Origin: Cystobasidium ongulense
Taxonomy: Eukaryota; Basidiomycota; Cystobasidiomycetes; Cystobasidiales; Cystobasidiaceae
Length of the DNA stretch: 64,000 nt
Assembly: GCA_022835595.1 (NCBI GenBank)
Contig: BQUP01000004.1
Coordinates: forward strand, 1,364,001 to 1,428,000
Direction: 5' to 3'
A program made the position numbers and the translations under genes. Shown one piece after another: positions 22,630-34,748 of this stretch. Position 1 is the stretch's first letter, and each line of letters opens with the position of its first letter. The notes under the pieces were generated by a model. It was not told the origin of the DNA. It searched no databases and worked only from the letters and a program-made list of their open reading frames with translations.

Positions 22630-23937
22630 ATGCCGCGCACAAAGCAGACTGCACGCAAGTCCGCCGGTCACTTGGCTCCCAGCAGGAGCAACTTCATGAA
22701 CGTCGATGGCCACGCTCGAGCGCAAAAGACACAGCGCACCGAGGCTGCTGACGAGCAAGGAGACGACACCGCTGAGCATCAAGTTAGACCCCGATCTCAA
22801 AGCGAGCATCTAGAAGTCAATCACTCTCTTTCAGTCCAAATGCAGCTCGATGGCCCCAGGTCGACTCCCTCACCTGAAGTGCGAACCGAACCGAAGTACC
22901 ACCCTCAAGACTATGCCACCTCACAGTCAGACACCTCCAACACAGATAATGGTGCGCCCGTAGAACCTTCTCTACATGCTATGGACACCTCCGGTCGCGA
23001 CTTGACCGATCTCGCATCTCCTCTCTCTGAAGAAACAATCCGCAAATCAAATAAAGGACAGGATGGCTCTTCTCAAATTTCCGAAGAAACAACAGGCTTT
23101 TACAGCCAAACAGCTCCTACCGGCACTTCATTTCCAGCTGCATCTCCCCAGGAAGAGGTTCAAACAGAAGAAAAGGTAGAAGACGTAAAATCTATTGCAA
23201 GTGCAACTCACAGTAAGAAACGCATTCTTGTTCCTGATTCGGAAGAGGGCCAAAATGAATCTAGAATCAAGAAGAGCAAAATGCATCCAGTAGATCAAGT
23301 TGTTATTACTAAGTCTTCCGTCAACAAAGTCGAGCCCGCTCAGGAGGTCGCCAACAAACATTCAGCAGACGACGGTGCCAAAATTCCTGGCGAGCCCATC
23401 GAAACTGCCGAGCCTGCTGATGAAGAGAATGGAAAGAAACTAAATGGAACGAGTGTAAAGACTAATCAAGATTTCACCAATGGTGCTTTTCTTGATTTCG
23501 AAACGATTCCTGGATCTCCAATTCAAGGCTTCAATGCCGAATCTCTCAACGAGGAATGCAGTAAGATGGCAGATGAACACGATAAGAAGTTGACAGGTAA
23601 GTAAAAAGTCTACCCTAAGGATCTTGACGGGTTTCTCGCATGACTGAAACGGCTGGAACATACCATACTCAGCGATTTGGGAAGAGTGGCAACATTTGAA
23701 TGGTAAAATCGAAACGTGGCTAGTTAGAGGTGTGCAGATGCAAGGCGCCAGAGAAGACTGCTTGATATCGCACAAGCTTCAAGAAGTTAATAAATCTGTC
23801 GATCAAGCCAGTACGTTCTGCCTCCCTCCTTCAGACAGTCATTGTTTGACACCTAGTACATCAATGACTGACTCATACCTTTTCCTTTTTTACTTCTTAC
23901 AGCCAAACAACGGGATGAGCTAGTCGGCTTTTGGTGA
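22630..23937 (+). CDS. Disordered protein with histone H3 N-terminal tail mimic
   Basis: Exons 22630-23596, 23673-23810 and 23903-23937 join in frame to 379 residues. It begins MPRTKQTARKSAGHLAP, nearly identical to the H3 tail (ARTKQTARKSTGGKAP): R2, T3, K4, Q5, T6, A7, R8, K9, S10, G12, A15 and P16 are all kept. After that there is no histone fold. The bulk is acidic, Ser/Glu-rich and disordered, with one basic patch (SKKRILVPDSEEGQNES). The last ~90 residues, partly encoded by exons 2 and 3, look helical (EECSKMADEHDKKLT, IWEEWQHLNGKIETW) and may form a coiled coil. ATG 22630 has A at -3. Starting at 22420 instead would bury the mimic at residue 71. I do not recognise the family; binding to H3-tail readers, writers or the chromosomal passenger complex is inference. 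Confidence 0.7.
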
Positions 23938-24437
23938 GATATCTTTCCATATATGCACCTGCCATCAAGTCGACTTATACAAAACCATATCTATGAAAAG
24001 TCGACAAATGCAAAAAGCCTTTAGCATGTTCTTCCCTGAAACAATGTAGACGCACAGAAACTGGCTAGATGGATCGGGATCAAATTAAAGTAATATACCG
24101 GCTTGTCCCTCTGCTTCACAAAGCGCGTCTAGATACTCGAAAACAGCAAACGCACGGCACGATTCTGTCATCTTCGGTTCTTTTCTCATGCAAACATACG
24201 ATGTGAATCTCCAGATCACTCCTTCTGTATATAACAAGATCATTCCGTTCAGGATAGTCTCTTTCCGTTTTAGGACTCGATACAGATAAATACGTCAGAA
24301 ATGCTATAACCATGCTACATGCTTTTTACTAATCCAATGCAAGAAACAGTGCGCACTAATGGACTCTGTTGCACCTGACTTTGACCGTTGGAGACATTTG
24401 ATGGTTGGCACCTTTTCTGCTGACCCTCCTGATCTAG
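23938..24437. other. Convergent 3' spacer, about 500 bp
   Basis: It lies between the 3' ends of the H3-tail-like gene and the UBR7-like gene. Only short frames are present. No RNA gene, repeat or element is recognised. Confidence 0.4.
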
Positions 24438-25934
24438 CTATCTTCCCCCTGTCAACTCATCTTTTCTCCTTCTTTCAGCTTCGAAAAATTCCTGAATATC
24501 ACTTTCTTTAACGATTTTACCTTCTCTAGCAAAGGGTTCTAAATATTTCATCAATTTATCCCTTAATCCAGTATATGCTTCTAATCCATGTACTGCTTGT
24601 TCTCTTGGCATTTGTAATAACGCTTCAGTTCCTAAATCTAGTAATGATTTACCTGCATCTTGATCCTCCGGTGGTTCGTAAACTTCTTCTTCTGTTAAAA
24701 GATATGGCATCCCATCGTATAGTCGTAGACACTGTTGGAAAAATCAAGGTGAGTACATTGATTGGACTGGTAATGACCTTTTCAAGTGATATTGTTCTCA
24801 CCTCTTTACATCGACACAAGCTATCTCTGAATCCATCTTCCAGGTACACGTCTTTCCGAGGCAGTGTGGCATCCAAGAAAGCTCGATTGACCAGTGGTGG
24901 AGCCGTACAAGATATAGACTTCACCTCTTCTTCTTGTATTTGTTCTATCTTTTGTGATTTGGCACCCGAAGGACCATCTTGAACACTTCCTTCTCGACCA
25001 TCCAGCTCGTTTTCATCGGGTAATGCACGTTTCAGTGAAGTCGATAATGCCACATGTACAGCAGGAGACGAAGCTTCTTCTGTCTCGACTTTTGCACCTC
25101 CGTCCTCTGTTTTCGATGCTGGGATCTGCGCCCGAGCCAGATTACTCGTCAAGCTACCTCCTAATGAAAGTACCATAAAAGCAGGTCTCCCTGCGTAACG
25201 AGCTATCGTCTTGCTTGCTGGACCTAGTACACAGGTTTCACATACGAACGTATCGAATGAATCTGGATGTAGAGAAATACTGCCTTCGTTATCACTTGCG
25301 ATGCCCTTGGCTAGGCATTTTGTAGTGTGATACCAGTCTTCGCACTGCTCATTTGGAATCTGTCAGCTTGGGTATAAGGAAGTTTCAAACCCAGCCTAGA
25401 ACGACCTACCACCAAGCATTGTATCATTTCGCATGTTCTGTTCGTCATAATTGAATATTCAGCATGACTTAATCAATACCATATGAGTGCGTGACTGCCA
25501 ACTCACTCTGTTTCCGGATCATAACGCGTTTGACAGGCACAAAAGATGCCATCAAAATTAGCATCGTATTTGTTGCTTGCAGAAGGAGTATCGTCTTGTC
25601 TGAGGGTGAGACTGCATTTCTTTCCAGGTATCTTTGACGTTCCACAATCGCACACAAAGTCTCTTCTCGAAAAGAGTTCGACCAGTTCGCAATCACCATG
25701 ACACGATACGGAGCATCCTGCACATATTCCAGCTCTGTCTTTGTCCTGCAAAGGATGCGGTCGACAGGAGAGACAGCTGTATAGCGGCTGCTTTGCTTCG
25801 TGGATGCTGTTATTCCCGAAAGTGCACGAGGAGAAGGCGAATGGTATAGCTTCGGCCGCGTCTTCCTCCAGCTCCGCTTGTTGACGGATGATATCGTGCA
25901 TACTGACGGTCTTCCCTGGCTCGAGAACGCTCAT
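24438..25934 (-). CDS. UBR7/mlo2-type E3 ubiquitin ligase (UBR box plus PHD-like finger)
   Basis: Exons 25507-25934, 25410-25437, 24802-25344 and 24438-24731 total 430 residues. The N terminus carries a UBR box: QPLYSCLSCRPHP, AGICAGCSVSCHGDCELVEL, FVCDCGTSK and a Cys-Gln-Cys (FDGIFCACQTRYD) end. It is followed by a PHD-like finger rebuilt over two introns (MIQCLVCEDWYHTTKC, FVCETC). The C-terminal region LCRCKECLRLYDGMPYLLTE and EGKIVKESDIQEFFEAE matches the conserved UBR7 tail. Animal UBR7 ubiquitinates histone H2B K120; fission yeast mlo2 is linked to stress and chromosome segregation. The second exon is 28 nt. ATG 25934 agrees with the usual N terminus (LEPGKTVSMHDIIRQ). Confidence 0.92.
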
Positions 25935-26273
25935 TGTGCGTGTGAATGACGGTCTGTATTGAATGTATGCGTCTTCAAGCTGATCACGCGCGTCTACAGT
26001 ATCTGTCCAGTTCAGATGCCGTTTCTCCGGCCGAAAGGCTCGCAGAACAGCAATCACAGCAAGTCTGTTGATGTGTGTTGTACGTCGGTACGCTGTAGCT
26101 CAACGGCGTGTAATGTTGTCAATGGTTGTGGCTATAGCAAGAGCTGGGACCGCCAGACGAATACCAGCACGTCTCGTCTCTGCACGAACCGGAGTCTTAT
26201 TTCACTTGCGATACTCGGCATCATCTACTACTCGCATACAGGAACTGAACAATTCAACCTCAGCCGTACCAAC
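25935..26273. other. Divergent promoter region, UBR7-like / PrxQ
   Basis: About 340 bp between two divergent starts. Frames that run into it from either side are extensions of the flanking genes without similarity. Nothing else is recognised. Confidence 0.4.
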
Positions 26274-27048
26274 ATGGCTCACCTCGTTGGCAAACCTGCA
26301 CCCGCAATTACAGGCGTCAAAGATCAGAATGGCATGGACTTCGACAGCACCGGCGTATTTGGACATGAACCAGTCGTGCTGTTCTTCTACCCGCAAGCTA
26401 TGACTATGGGATGTACGCTGCACTGCTCATGACTGACCATCTCACCACCTCTCGCCGCTCACGTGTCTTGATATGCATAATTCTCCACAGGCACCAAAGA
26501 AGCTTGCTCGCTTAGAGACCTTAGCAATGGACCCACGTTCTCAAAGGAAGACCAGTCTCCTGTAATGCGTATTATGTGGGTAGCTTAAGCTACTTCCGCG
26601 CATAGCGTGCATACTGAGGCTTTTCATTTGCAGTGGCGTAAGTCATCTACTTTTTCGCAAAAAGCACAAGGCATTGCATATTGTTCGATAACACCCGTAT
26701 ATACGTTCCATAGGTCTCTGCGGACTCTGTAGAGCGCCAGAAGCAATTCGCGGACAAACACAACCTAAATTATACCTTGCTAGCGGACACTGAGAAAAAG
26801 GTCAGGGAATCCTACGGAGTTGGCGGGGCCGCTCTTCTCGGCCTAGTTGCTCGTGAGTCTTCTTCTTCCATGCTCGTCGGTTCCTACTCACTATGAAGCT
26901 GGTCAAAACAACAGAGCGAGTCACTTTCATCATCGATGCAAAGGGAATCATCCGCGACACCGAAGATAGCTCTATCAATATGAAAGCTCACTCCCGCCTA
27001 GTGGAAAAATGGCTACCCGTTATCAAGAAAGAAATGCAGACATTATAG
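26274..27048 (+). CDS. PrxQ/BCP-type atypical 2-Cys peroxiredoxin (DOT5-like)
   Basis: Exons 26274-26412, 26491-26575, 26634-26637, 26714-26852 and 26915-27048 encode 166 residues. The active site FFYPQAMTMGCTKEACSLRD holds the peroxidatic Cys and a resolving Cys five residues on, as in PrxQ/Dot5. IIGVSADSVERQKQFADKHN and RVTFIIDAKGIIRD are the other conserved blocks. The enzyme reduces hydroperoxides using thioredoxin. The third exon is only 4 nt (TGGC), between TTTGCAG and GTAAGT; it completes the Ile codon and supplies the Gly of IIGVSADS. Note TMG instead of the usual TPG before the catalytic Cys. The protein is short and has no clear targeting signal. Confidence 0.93.
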
Positions 27049-27440
27049 GGTCGGAATTTACAGAATAGAGGAAGAACAGTTTGCCAGCCACTAACGACCG
27101 GATCAGGAGCAAGCCTCGAATGTAACGTGCCCTATTGTCTTTCCAATCTTTCAAGATCCGGGCTAGTCTAGTATGCCGGAGCATACCTACGGGTCCCCAT
27201 GCATATGCTGATATTATTGGAGATGTATATCCCGATCAGTACTTAACCTAATCTCTTGCGTATCGTAAAACCAACAGAATATCTTATTTCTTTTGTACAT
27301 AATGCACATCACAAAATGTTAACTTCACCTTTATTACGATCTGCCAAGGAATGAACACATTGTACAAGGACCGACATAGATTTATCGCTAACTTATGCAT
27401 TCACACAACCAGCGACGACAACAAGAAAGGAACAATTACT
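27049..27440. other. Convergent 3' spacer, about 390 bp
   Basis: It separates the 3' ends of PrxQ and POL1. It is AT-rich in its second half. No feature recognised. Confidence 0.4.
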
Positions 27441-30400
27441 TTACGTGCATGTAAGCAAAGACGCCAGAAAGTGAAACATAACGTCTGCCACATTTTTGCA
27501 TATACGCGTCAACAGCATCCGTGATCTGTTTGAATTCGACTTCATTCTGAGCTTTCAAAGCTGCGATCTCATCTGCGAACGGTAGATCAATATCAGCCTG
27601 AGCTTGTTATAGTATGACTGATAAATAAAGATCACGCACCACCTCGAGGTGTTCCGAGCGTCTTCATTCGTGCCTTCTCGGTGTCAAACAAGGACATAAA
27701 GTACAGCATCTGATTGTACAGACGAGAGTCCGAGTACTGTAATGAGCGAGACTGTCAGTAACGCAGCAGTCAAGGTGCTTCACGCACGCGCAACCTACCT
27801 CATTATGCATTCGACCCCTGCAATCAGGCTTCAAGCACCTCCTTCCGACGACGCTGAGCATTCTCGTTCGATTGCCACACGAAGCATCGTCGCATACCAG
27901 CCACCCTTCGTAGAACTTGTTGATAGCAGCTCGCAGCTGGTTCTCGACTTGCACTTGTATCGAAGCGATACCCAATGATGCTTGGCAGTCCTCCTTTCCG
28001 CAGTGCACGCCGGTTCCTCGGACCATCCCGCTCTATATACAAGCAATTGCATTAGCCGCAAATCACAACCGCACGAAAGCTTTTCGAAACTTACAGCATT
28101 GTCCAGTATGCCCGCAAATTGGCTCTCCTGCTTGCAAGTCCGGCATCTAAGCATGAGAGGTGTACATAGTCTAAATCGTTCCGTGTCTGAGATCTGTGAC
28201 TCGAACGAATGGAACTCTCTTTCGCTCTCAATAACAGCTTGCTGAGCTCTGAAGCGGTTCGGATCCAGACCAAGGCATTCTGCGAGACGTGCTCGATCCG
28301 TCCCCTCGATGGGGTCGCATAGACGCTCTACAGGAGGTAGGACCTGGAGAGAAAGATAGAAGTCGTAATCGATCTTGAGTGTTGTATCTTTCTTTCTCAA
28401 TTCGTCCGGATGGTAAGCCCTGTCTGCCTTTGCAGCCTTTGCTGTTACCCCATCGTCACCCATGCAGAAGATGTATGGGACGACGTCTCCAGCTCGCACT
28501 GATGTACCCTTTGCCTTCATCTTCAGCGCCACTTGCACGTGTGGTTGCGACTTCGCGTCCGGGTAGTCTTCTGGGTTCTTTCCGAGTCTCTTCAAGATGA
28601 TGAAGTCGTCCAAGTCTACTTCGTTGGCTCGCACACGTTTGCCCAACGCCTCCAGGTAGTCATGTACGTGCTCAATGACATTCTCTGTCGCGTCACCAGA
28701 AAGTACTTGCTTTAAAACATAACTGGGGGGCACAAGATCAGCATTTATATGGAAAAAGGCCCATTGAAAGGAGCTTACGCTGATACGTTCTTCGAGAGCT
28801 GACAGAACTCTCTTCGCTTCATATCCAAACCTTTGATTTCCATCGTCGTCTCGCCATTGTCTTCCACCTTTAGCGCGGCGTATTTCTTCTTCTGCAGCAA
28901 GAGCATGCGTTGGAAAATCGCGTCTATATCAATCTCAAGCAGCTTGTAGCGATCGTTGATGAGCTTCTTGAAGTCGTTACCGTTCTGTATAGCCTCTTTG
29001 AGATCCGTCACATTAGTGTTGATCATGACCGAATCGGTATCACCATAGATGACCTAGAGACTGGACGTCAGCTTCCTGTTAGACCAGTACAATTACTTCC
29101 TTACATCGAGTTGTAGACCTTCGGCAGCTTCTCTAGTATTCTGAAGAATCTCACGACCCTTAAATGTGGTCAAGGCTGCAAGGGGTCTTGCATAGAATCG
29201 AGAACCTTCAAAACCGAGACAGCCGTACATAGAATTGGCTGTGAGCTTGAGCGCCTTTTGCTTGATGTCCCACTGTGAAATTTGAAGACTTTAGTCACCC
29301 TCTCCTCAAGATACTAGCAGCCCTACACATACCTGTAATTGTTTGGCTTGCGAGGCGGACTTGTCCTTCATCAGGCTCTTCACTTGTTTTCTGCGATTGA
29401 CAAGGGTAGCAATGAGCCGTGGTAGCACACCTTGCTTCATATCGGGCGAAGGGACATCGGGCATCTTTTCAAGCTCTTCCTCATTTGGTTCGCCTCGATA
29501 GCGTTCGATGGTAGTAAAATCGATGTTGAACTCTTGAATAATACTGGGATAGAGGGAATTGAAGTCCATTACCAGTACATACTTGTCCCATAGACCTCTC
29601 TTTGGATCGAAGACCAGACCACCTTTGTACTTGTCCTTCTTGGCACCTTTCTTCGTTGCTGTTCCATCACCCTGCCCATCTTCATCGTCTGGATCTGCTG
29701 CGTTCGCACGCGCCATGGCTGTCTTCTCCCATCGGGAGATCTTGTCAGGACAGACATATTTCTGCTTGTGAAACTCGTGCAGCAGAATGTATTCGTTGCG
29801 TTCAGCACGTCCTCCATTGATGGTCTTGTTCCAAGAGTTACCAGCCAGATTACATAATTGTTTTGTCAGAGGTAAGAGTTGGACCTTGAAGGCTAGCGCC
29901 ATTTGGAAATACGAGTCTGCTTCGCAGTGCCGAACAAAGTGCAGGAGCTTGGTTGGCGCCGCATACTGGTCGAAGAAGTCTGGAGTATCATCGGGGTCAA
30001 TGTCTTCTCGGTCAATCTTGAGATGCGTTTGACACATCTCCGTCAGACTCCAGGTGGTCGATTGAATCATGCTCTGTGAGCGCAATAGTCAGCGCGATCA
30101 TAGGTAAATGTTAGCAGGATACATACTTTGGACCCTTCACTGGCCAAGTCGCATACTAAGCGGCCGCTGAGTAGACCGGAGTTCATGCCAGCTCGTAGAC
30201 GAGGCCACTTCATGCGCCTAAAACGGCCTATGCGGGAGTAATGATCCGCTTTGAGATCTCGCAAGCGATGGAGTAGGACATCGAGCAGGACGGAAGAGAA
30301 CTCGTGACCGACAATTACGTCTGGGTCATATTTCTGAATGATGACTGGAGATGTATGATGTCAGCTAGGAGAGCAAAGAGCGTGCGAGGTGGCAAGGTGA

Positions 30401-32969
30401 ACATACTGAGGAGGTGATTCAGTAGCTGACGTTCAGTCTTTGCTGTTAGGATCTTATTCTTCTGACTCTTCGCTAGTTGTTCGAAGCCAGCCGGGAATTT
30501 ATCCAAGAGTGGACGAATACCGGTATGCAACGAGCACGGTTGCCGTTCAATTGGCGTCGGGTCGTCAATGTTCACTACAGCAAGCATCAGCATGCGTTGC
30601 CTTCCAGTAAGGTCTTATACTTACTGTCTTGCCAGACTCTTGCAGAAGTGCCTACAATCTCCCTCTTGTTCTCCTGATGATTGACGATGCTTCGGGCACT
30701 GAGAGACATAACAGTCAAAGGAGGCATATCCTTTGGTGCAGAATCATCGTTCTCGTGGAATGGGTTAACGGTCTTGGGGTCGCTGGTTCGCATTTCTAGT
30801 TTACACCAGGAGATCTGCAGCGTCGACTAGTCAGCAATTACCCTGATTTGGGGCCTTGACTTGGCGAAAACTTACCGCTTTATCGCTAAATTCCGGTTCT
30901 TGCACATTCAGCCAACAAGGACCCATGATCTTGCGCTTGAGGACGAAGAGCTCGAAAGCGCTTGTGTTTGTTCCAAAGACACGACTGAAAGTCTTTCCGG
31001 AAATATCAAGCGGAAGTTGCGGTTCTGTGATACGCACGCATTAGCCAGTATTCGCATGGCAAATAAAGAAATCAAGCTGCCTTACGGTCGAAAGAATATA
31101 ACACCTTGAGGTAGCTCGCTTCTTGTGGTACTTCAGGCAACTCGAATGCATATTTTCGGTCGACCTGCTTGCCCATCCATTCGGTAATGCCAGCTTTTGT
31201 AGCCACTCTGCCAAATTCATCATATACCTCATCATCTGTGGGCGCTTCTGTATCGTTGCCGTAATCTTATAAACGAGGTCTTATCAGCCCACGATGCCGA
31301 GGGCCGTCATGAAAGCGGACTTACCATCGGTTCCCGCTTGTCTAGGCAAGACGAACAGATTCCGGTCAATACCTTCGACTGTTAATGCACAAGAGACGTA
31401 TTTTTTCGTTTCTCGGTCGAAGACTTTGCCAATGAAATGCAAGACACCATTCGTCTCTACATAATCAAGCCAATAGAAGCGGACAGAGCCATCTTCTTCC
31501 AAAGCTTGAACTTTTGCCGTCTGCAACGAACCACCTCCAGCTGAAGGTGCTTTGAACTTTTTCGATTTAGCAGAAGCAGTGAAGATGTCCTCGTCTGGCA
31601 TTTCAGTGTCGTCTGCCTCCATGTCCCCCTCGAACGTGACAGCTGCTGCTGCGACTTGCCAGTCTATGCCTTTTGACTTCTTGGCATCTTTCAGAGTCTT
31701 GACGGGTTTGATATCTCCTTTAGTGTCCATCTCCTCCTCCTCTTCAGCTTTGGGGGCAGGTTTAATGACTTTGGTAGAAGTAGAGTTGACAAGTTGGCGT
31801 TTGGTACCCGCTGTATTCTTGCCTTTCTTGATAGCTTTGACCACCATCATATCGTCATCTTCCTCGTCCTCTTCCTTCTTCAGCTTGCGAGTTGAAACAC
31901 CTTGTTCTGCCGGTGAATCATCCATGTCAATATCTGGCATATCATTGCCTGCATCGAACGAACTATCCAGGAAGAGATTGTCGAGGTCGTTTTCAGTTCC
32001 TGATATACGGGCCTTCTTCGCTGAACGCGAGCTTGTATTAGCATAATTTGGAGTATCGAATGCGCCATCACTCGATGGACCAGTCTCGAAAAGAGACGTG
32101 TCTCCTTCGAGTATAGGATCTGAAGATGTTGCAAATGCGCTGCTTGACGGTGTAGACTTTACATTTCGGAACGCGCCATAAACGCCACCATTGCTTGATG
32201 GTCCGGCGATTTGTGCTTTCCGCTTGAGCTTTGTAGGAGGAGAGGGAGAACGAGGCGCTTTGTCCAGACCACCTAGGAGATCGCTCATAAAATCTTCCTC
32301 GCGTGCTACACTAATTTCTTTCTTGTACGGGTTCGCAAGCAGTGGCTTTGGCGGCGGGAGTGCCTTCTTGGGCTTGCCATTTGTGGATATTTTACTGGGA
32401 TCTCCGTTTTCTTTAGCAGCTTTACTTGTTGCTTTCTTCTTCTTCTTTATGCGCTCTGCAGGCGGTTGTAATGCGTCAATCAGTACTTGCTCGATTATCG
32501 CCGTTGCTTTCGCTGTCCCGTAGGACTACACGCGCCAGGCAGCACGCGCAGAACGGAGACAGCAGCACAGAGCATGGAAGGCGTGCACTCACCGCCCTCA
32601 GAGTCACTGCCATCTTCACTGCCACTATTGCGCCTGTTCCAGTCCTCTTCCAGCCCGTTATCGATGTATCCAGACCCATCGTCGTCTTCAATGAAGTCGT
32701 CTTCTTCGAGGCGACCTTTGACGATAGCGCGATACTCCTCCTCTGTGACTTTGTCAAAGATCTTGTACGAGCGTTCTTCCTATAAGCAGCAATATCCATA
32801 CACTCAGCATCGGCTCTCCCTGCTCGCGTCCTCCACCTCGTTGGGCCAATCTACGCGACTGTGTTGTTTCGACTCGACACACCTTGTAGTCCTTGGACCG
32901 GTTCGATTCGCCCAGCCTGGCGCGCTTCAGCTCTTCCAGCTTAGCGAGCCTCTTCGCGCGGTCTGCCAT
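27441..32969 (-). CDS. POL1: DNA polymerase alpha catalytic subunit
   Basis: A long gene with many exons, starting [17 protein letters not shown] at 32969 and ending VFAYMHVK at 27441. The N terminus has the family's [16 protein letters not shown] segment and a Lys/Glu-rich disordered region (exon near 31284-32288). The exonuclease-like region is degenerate as in all Pol alpha. Polymerase motifs: [20 protein letters not shown] (motif A), the Lys-rich [10 protein letters not shown]-type helix seen around 29220, and [12 protein letters not shown] (motif C, catalytic Asp pair) near 29030. The C-terminal module has paired Cys clusters ([38 protein letters not shown]) that bind zinc and the B subunit. 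It extends RNA primers from primase at replication origins and lagging-strand starts. Confidence 0.96.
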
Positions 32970-33159
32970 TGCTGCAGTGGGGCTGCTATGCAGTGTCGAC
33001 GACGTCGGTGTGTATGTCGACAAGAGCAGCAAGCGGCAACGGATCTCTGCAGGTGCAAAAGGCGATCGAAGAAGACGCGTAAACAAGCAATTCCAAAATC
33101 TATGATTGCTGATTGTCTGTATAATGCATGATGAGTAATCTACGGCACTCTAGTACAAT

Positions 33160-34503
33160 TCACTGCCGTCCTGCAAGAGCGCGTCCCTTGGCGACTAGGT
33201 CTGCTACCGTCTGCTGGCCCTCAACTACGGAGCGGACATGGTCTCGAACCTAGAAACACTAGTCAATACCTGTATTGCAGACTGGAACCGTGAAACCTAC
33301 CTCTACGAAACTACTGAAGGCCAAGTAGTCTATCTCGTACTTGTCGCAATACCGCGCAAGGTCGCCTTTGACGCCTCCCGGGCACCGCACGAAAAGGACA
33401 TCGGCTTCTCTAGCAGCAGACCTATTGAAGACAGACTTATCAGCTCCGATGACCATGTGACAAGCTACTCGGTTTTAACTTACATATCGCTGACCTGTTG
33501 TAGGAGATTCAAGGAGAGTTTAGTACAGCCACATCTTCACAACACAGATCCCTTATTCAACGCACCCCATCTCCACAGAAGAATATTGTAGGTTTCGGCG
33601 ACAGATCCCTGTATATCCTAAGTGCTTTACTCTTGTCATGCCCGAAACCCGATTCAGGGTGACGGAATTTGATTTCAAACTTGCCATCTGGGTGAACGAT
33701 AGCTTGGTTTGCAATGATTTCCATTCGTGTTGCATCTTCTGGTTCGAGAAGATTTTCAAGTACTGTACGTATGATCTGCACCATTCCGGAGGATACTATG
33801 ACGACTGGAACATGTGCTTGCTTGGACCAGTCTACCATTCATAGACTGATTTAGCTATCATTTAAAATGTGGAAGTGCACTTTCAGATCTACTGGCTTAC
33901 CGAAAAAGTCCTTGAAGCCTGGATCGAGCTTGACATCTTACATAGAGATACCAAGGTTAGGTACTCAGAACTTGGCCTGCATTGTTCAACCCACCTCGTC
34001 GCACGACTTCTTTACAGTCGTCAAAAGTATGCTTTTCCGGTATTGATTCCAACATTTGTCGGAAACCATCGCGGAAGTGCACTTTCTCTTTAGCAATATC
34101 CCCCATTACTTCTTTGCGTTTTTCCTTTCCGAATCCCAGAACGTCCGTCAAGCTTTGCGATTCAATATGTCATTTCAGCTTGTGTCGTTCCATACGTATT
34201 GCACGGGACTCACTGGTCATTGGTATCCTGCAGGCGTGCATTAGGAACAAGTGTGAGTGAATCTTCTGTCTGTATAATCGCAATGCGCAGGAACGTAGTC
34301 CAATCCCTTCAAGCAGTTTTAGACTAGTACGGCGGGCATTTACCAGCTCAGTGATAGTTCCTAGGGTGAAAGGTCAGCTTTCTTCGATTGCATGTGTTAG
34401 AACATCACGACTGACCATCGAAGTCAGAGAAGACAATGTATGGCGAATCCCTGTGCAGGACCTCGTTTGTGAAGACCATGTCTTTCTCGTCCATGGTGGC
34501 CAT
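33160..34503 (-). CDS. HAD-superfamily phosphatase (phosphoserine/MtnX-like)
   Basis: The first exon ends in the HAD motif I core IVFSDFD; two tiny exons (34344-34360, 17 nt; 34214-34227, 14 nt) supply GTITEL and DTND; then HLTDVLGFGKEKRKEV follows. Motif II is VPVVIVSSGM. Motif III/IV is PTIFFCGDGVSDMSAAREAD, in which an 11-nt exon (33484-33494) codes for the VSD-type acidic site. The end is VEGQQTVADLVAKG. The DxDGT nucleophile and GDGxSD acidic pair point to a Mg2+-dependent phosphomonoesterase. Close fungal relatives are annotated as phosphoserine phosphatase-like or MtnX-like; the substrate is not settled. The frame stays open only if all three microexons are used. ATG 34503 is first; ATG 34494 also lies in frame. 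Confidence 0.88.
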
Positions 34504-34748
34504 GCCGTCGAGAATTTGAAGAGTGGCTAGCTAGCAGTAGCAGAGTCCAAGTGGGGTGATAGGCAGGTAGAGTCGGCAGCACGAGTCCTCTAAACAACGA
34601 TGCGAGCTTGATAATACAGAAAAGCAAAGCAAAGCCAGCGCTGTCTTTCTGTTCCAGCCATAGTAGTTGATCGAGACCAGCTCGTCGGTGTGGCGAGGCG
34701 AGTTCCAGCTGCTCGTTTGCGGCTTTCCTTTGCTCTTGACACTCTGTA

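Noticed and set aside
22630-22680. Histone H3 or CENP-A gene or pseudogene
   Set aside because: Beyond residue 16 there is no histone fold helix, and the open frame continues over three spliced exons of unrelated sequence.
25959-26432. Long N-terminal extension of the PrxQ frame
   Set aside because: The extension has no presequence character or similarity, and the family starts at ATG 26274.
31552-32046. 164-residue plus-strand Ser-rich frame
   Set aside because: It is the mirror of the acidic Lys/Glu-rich N-terminal region of POL1; such frames arise from codon bias.
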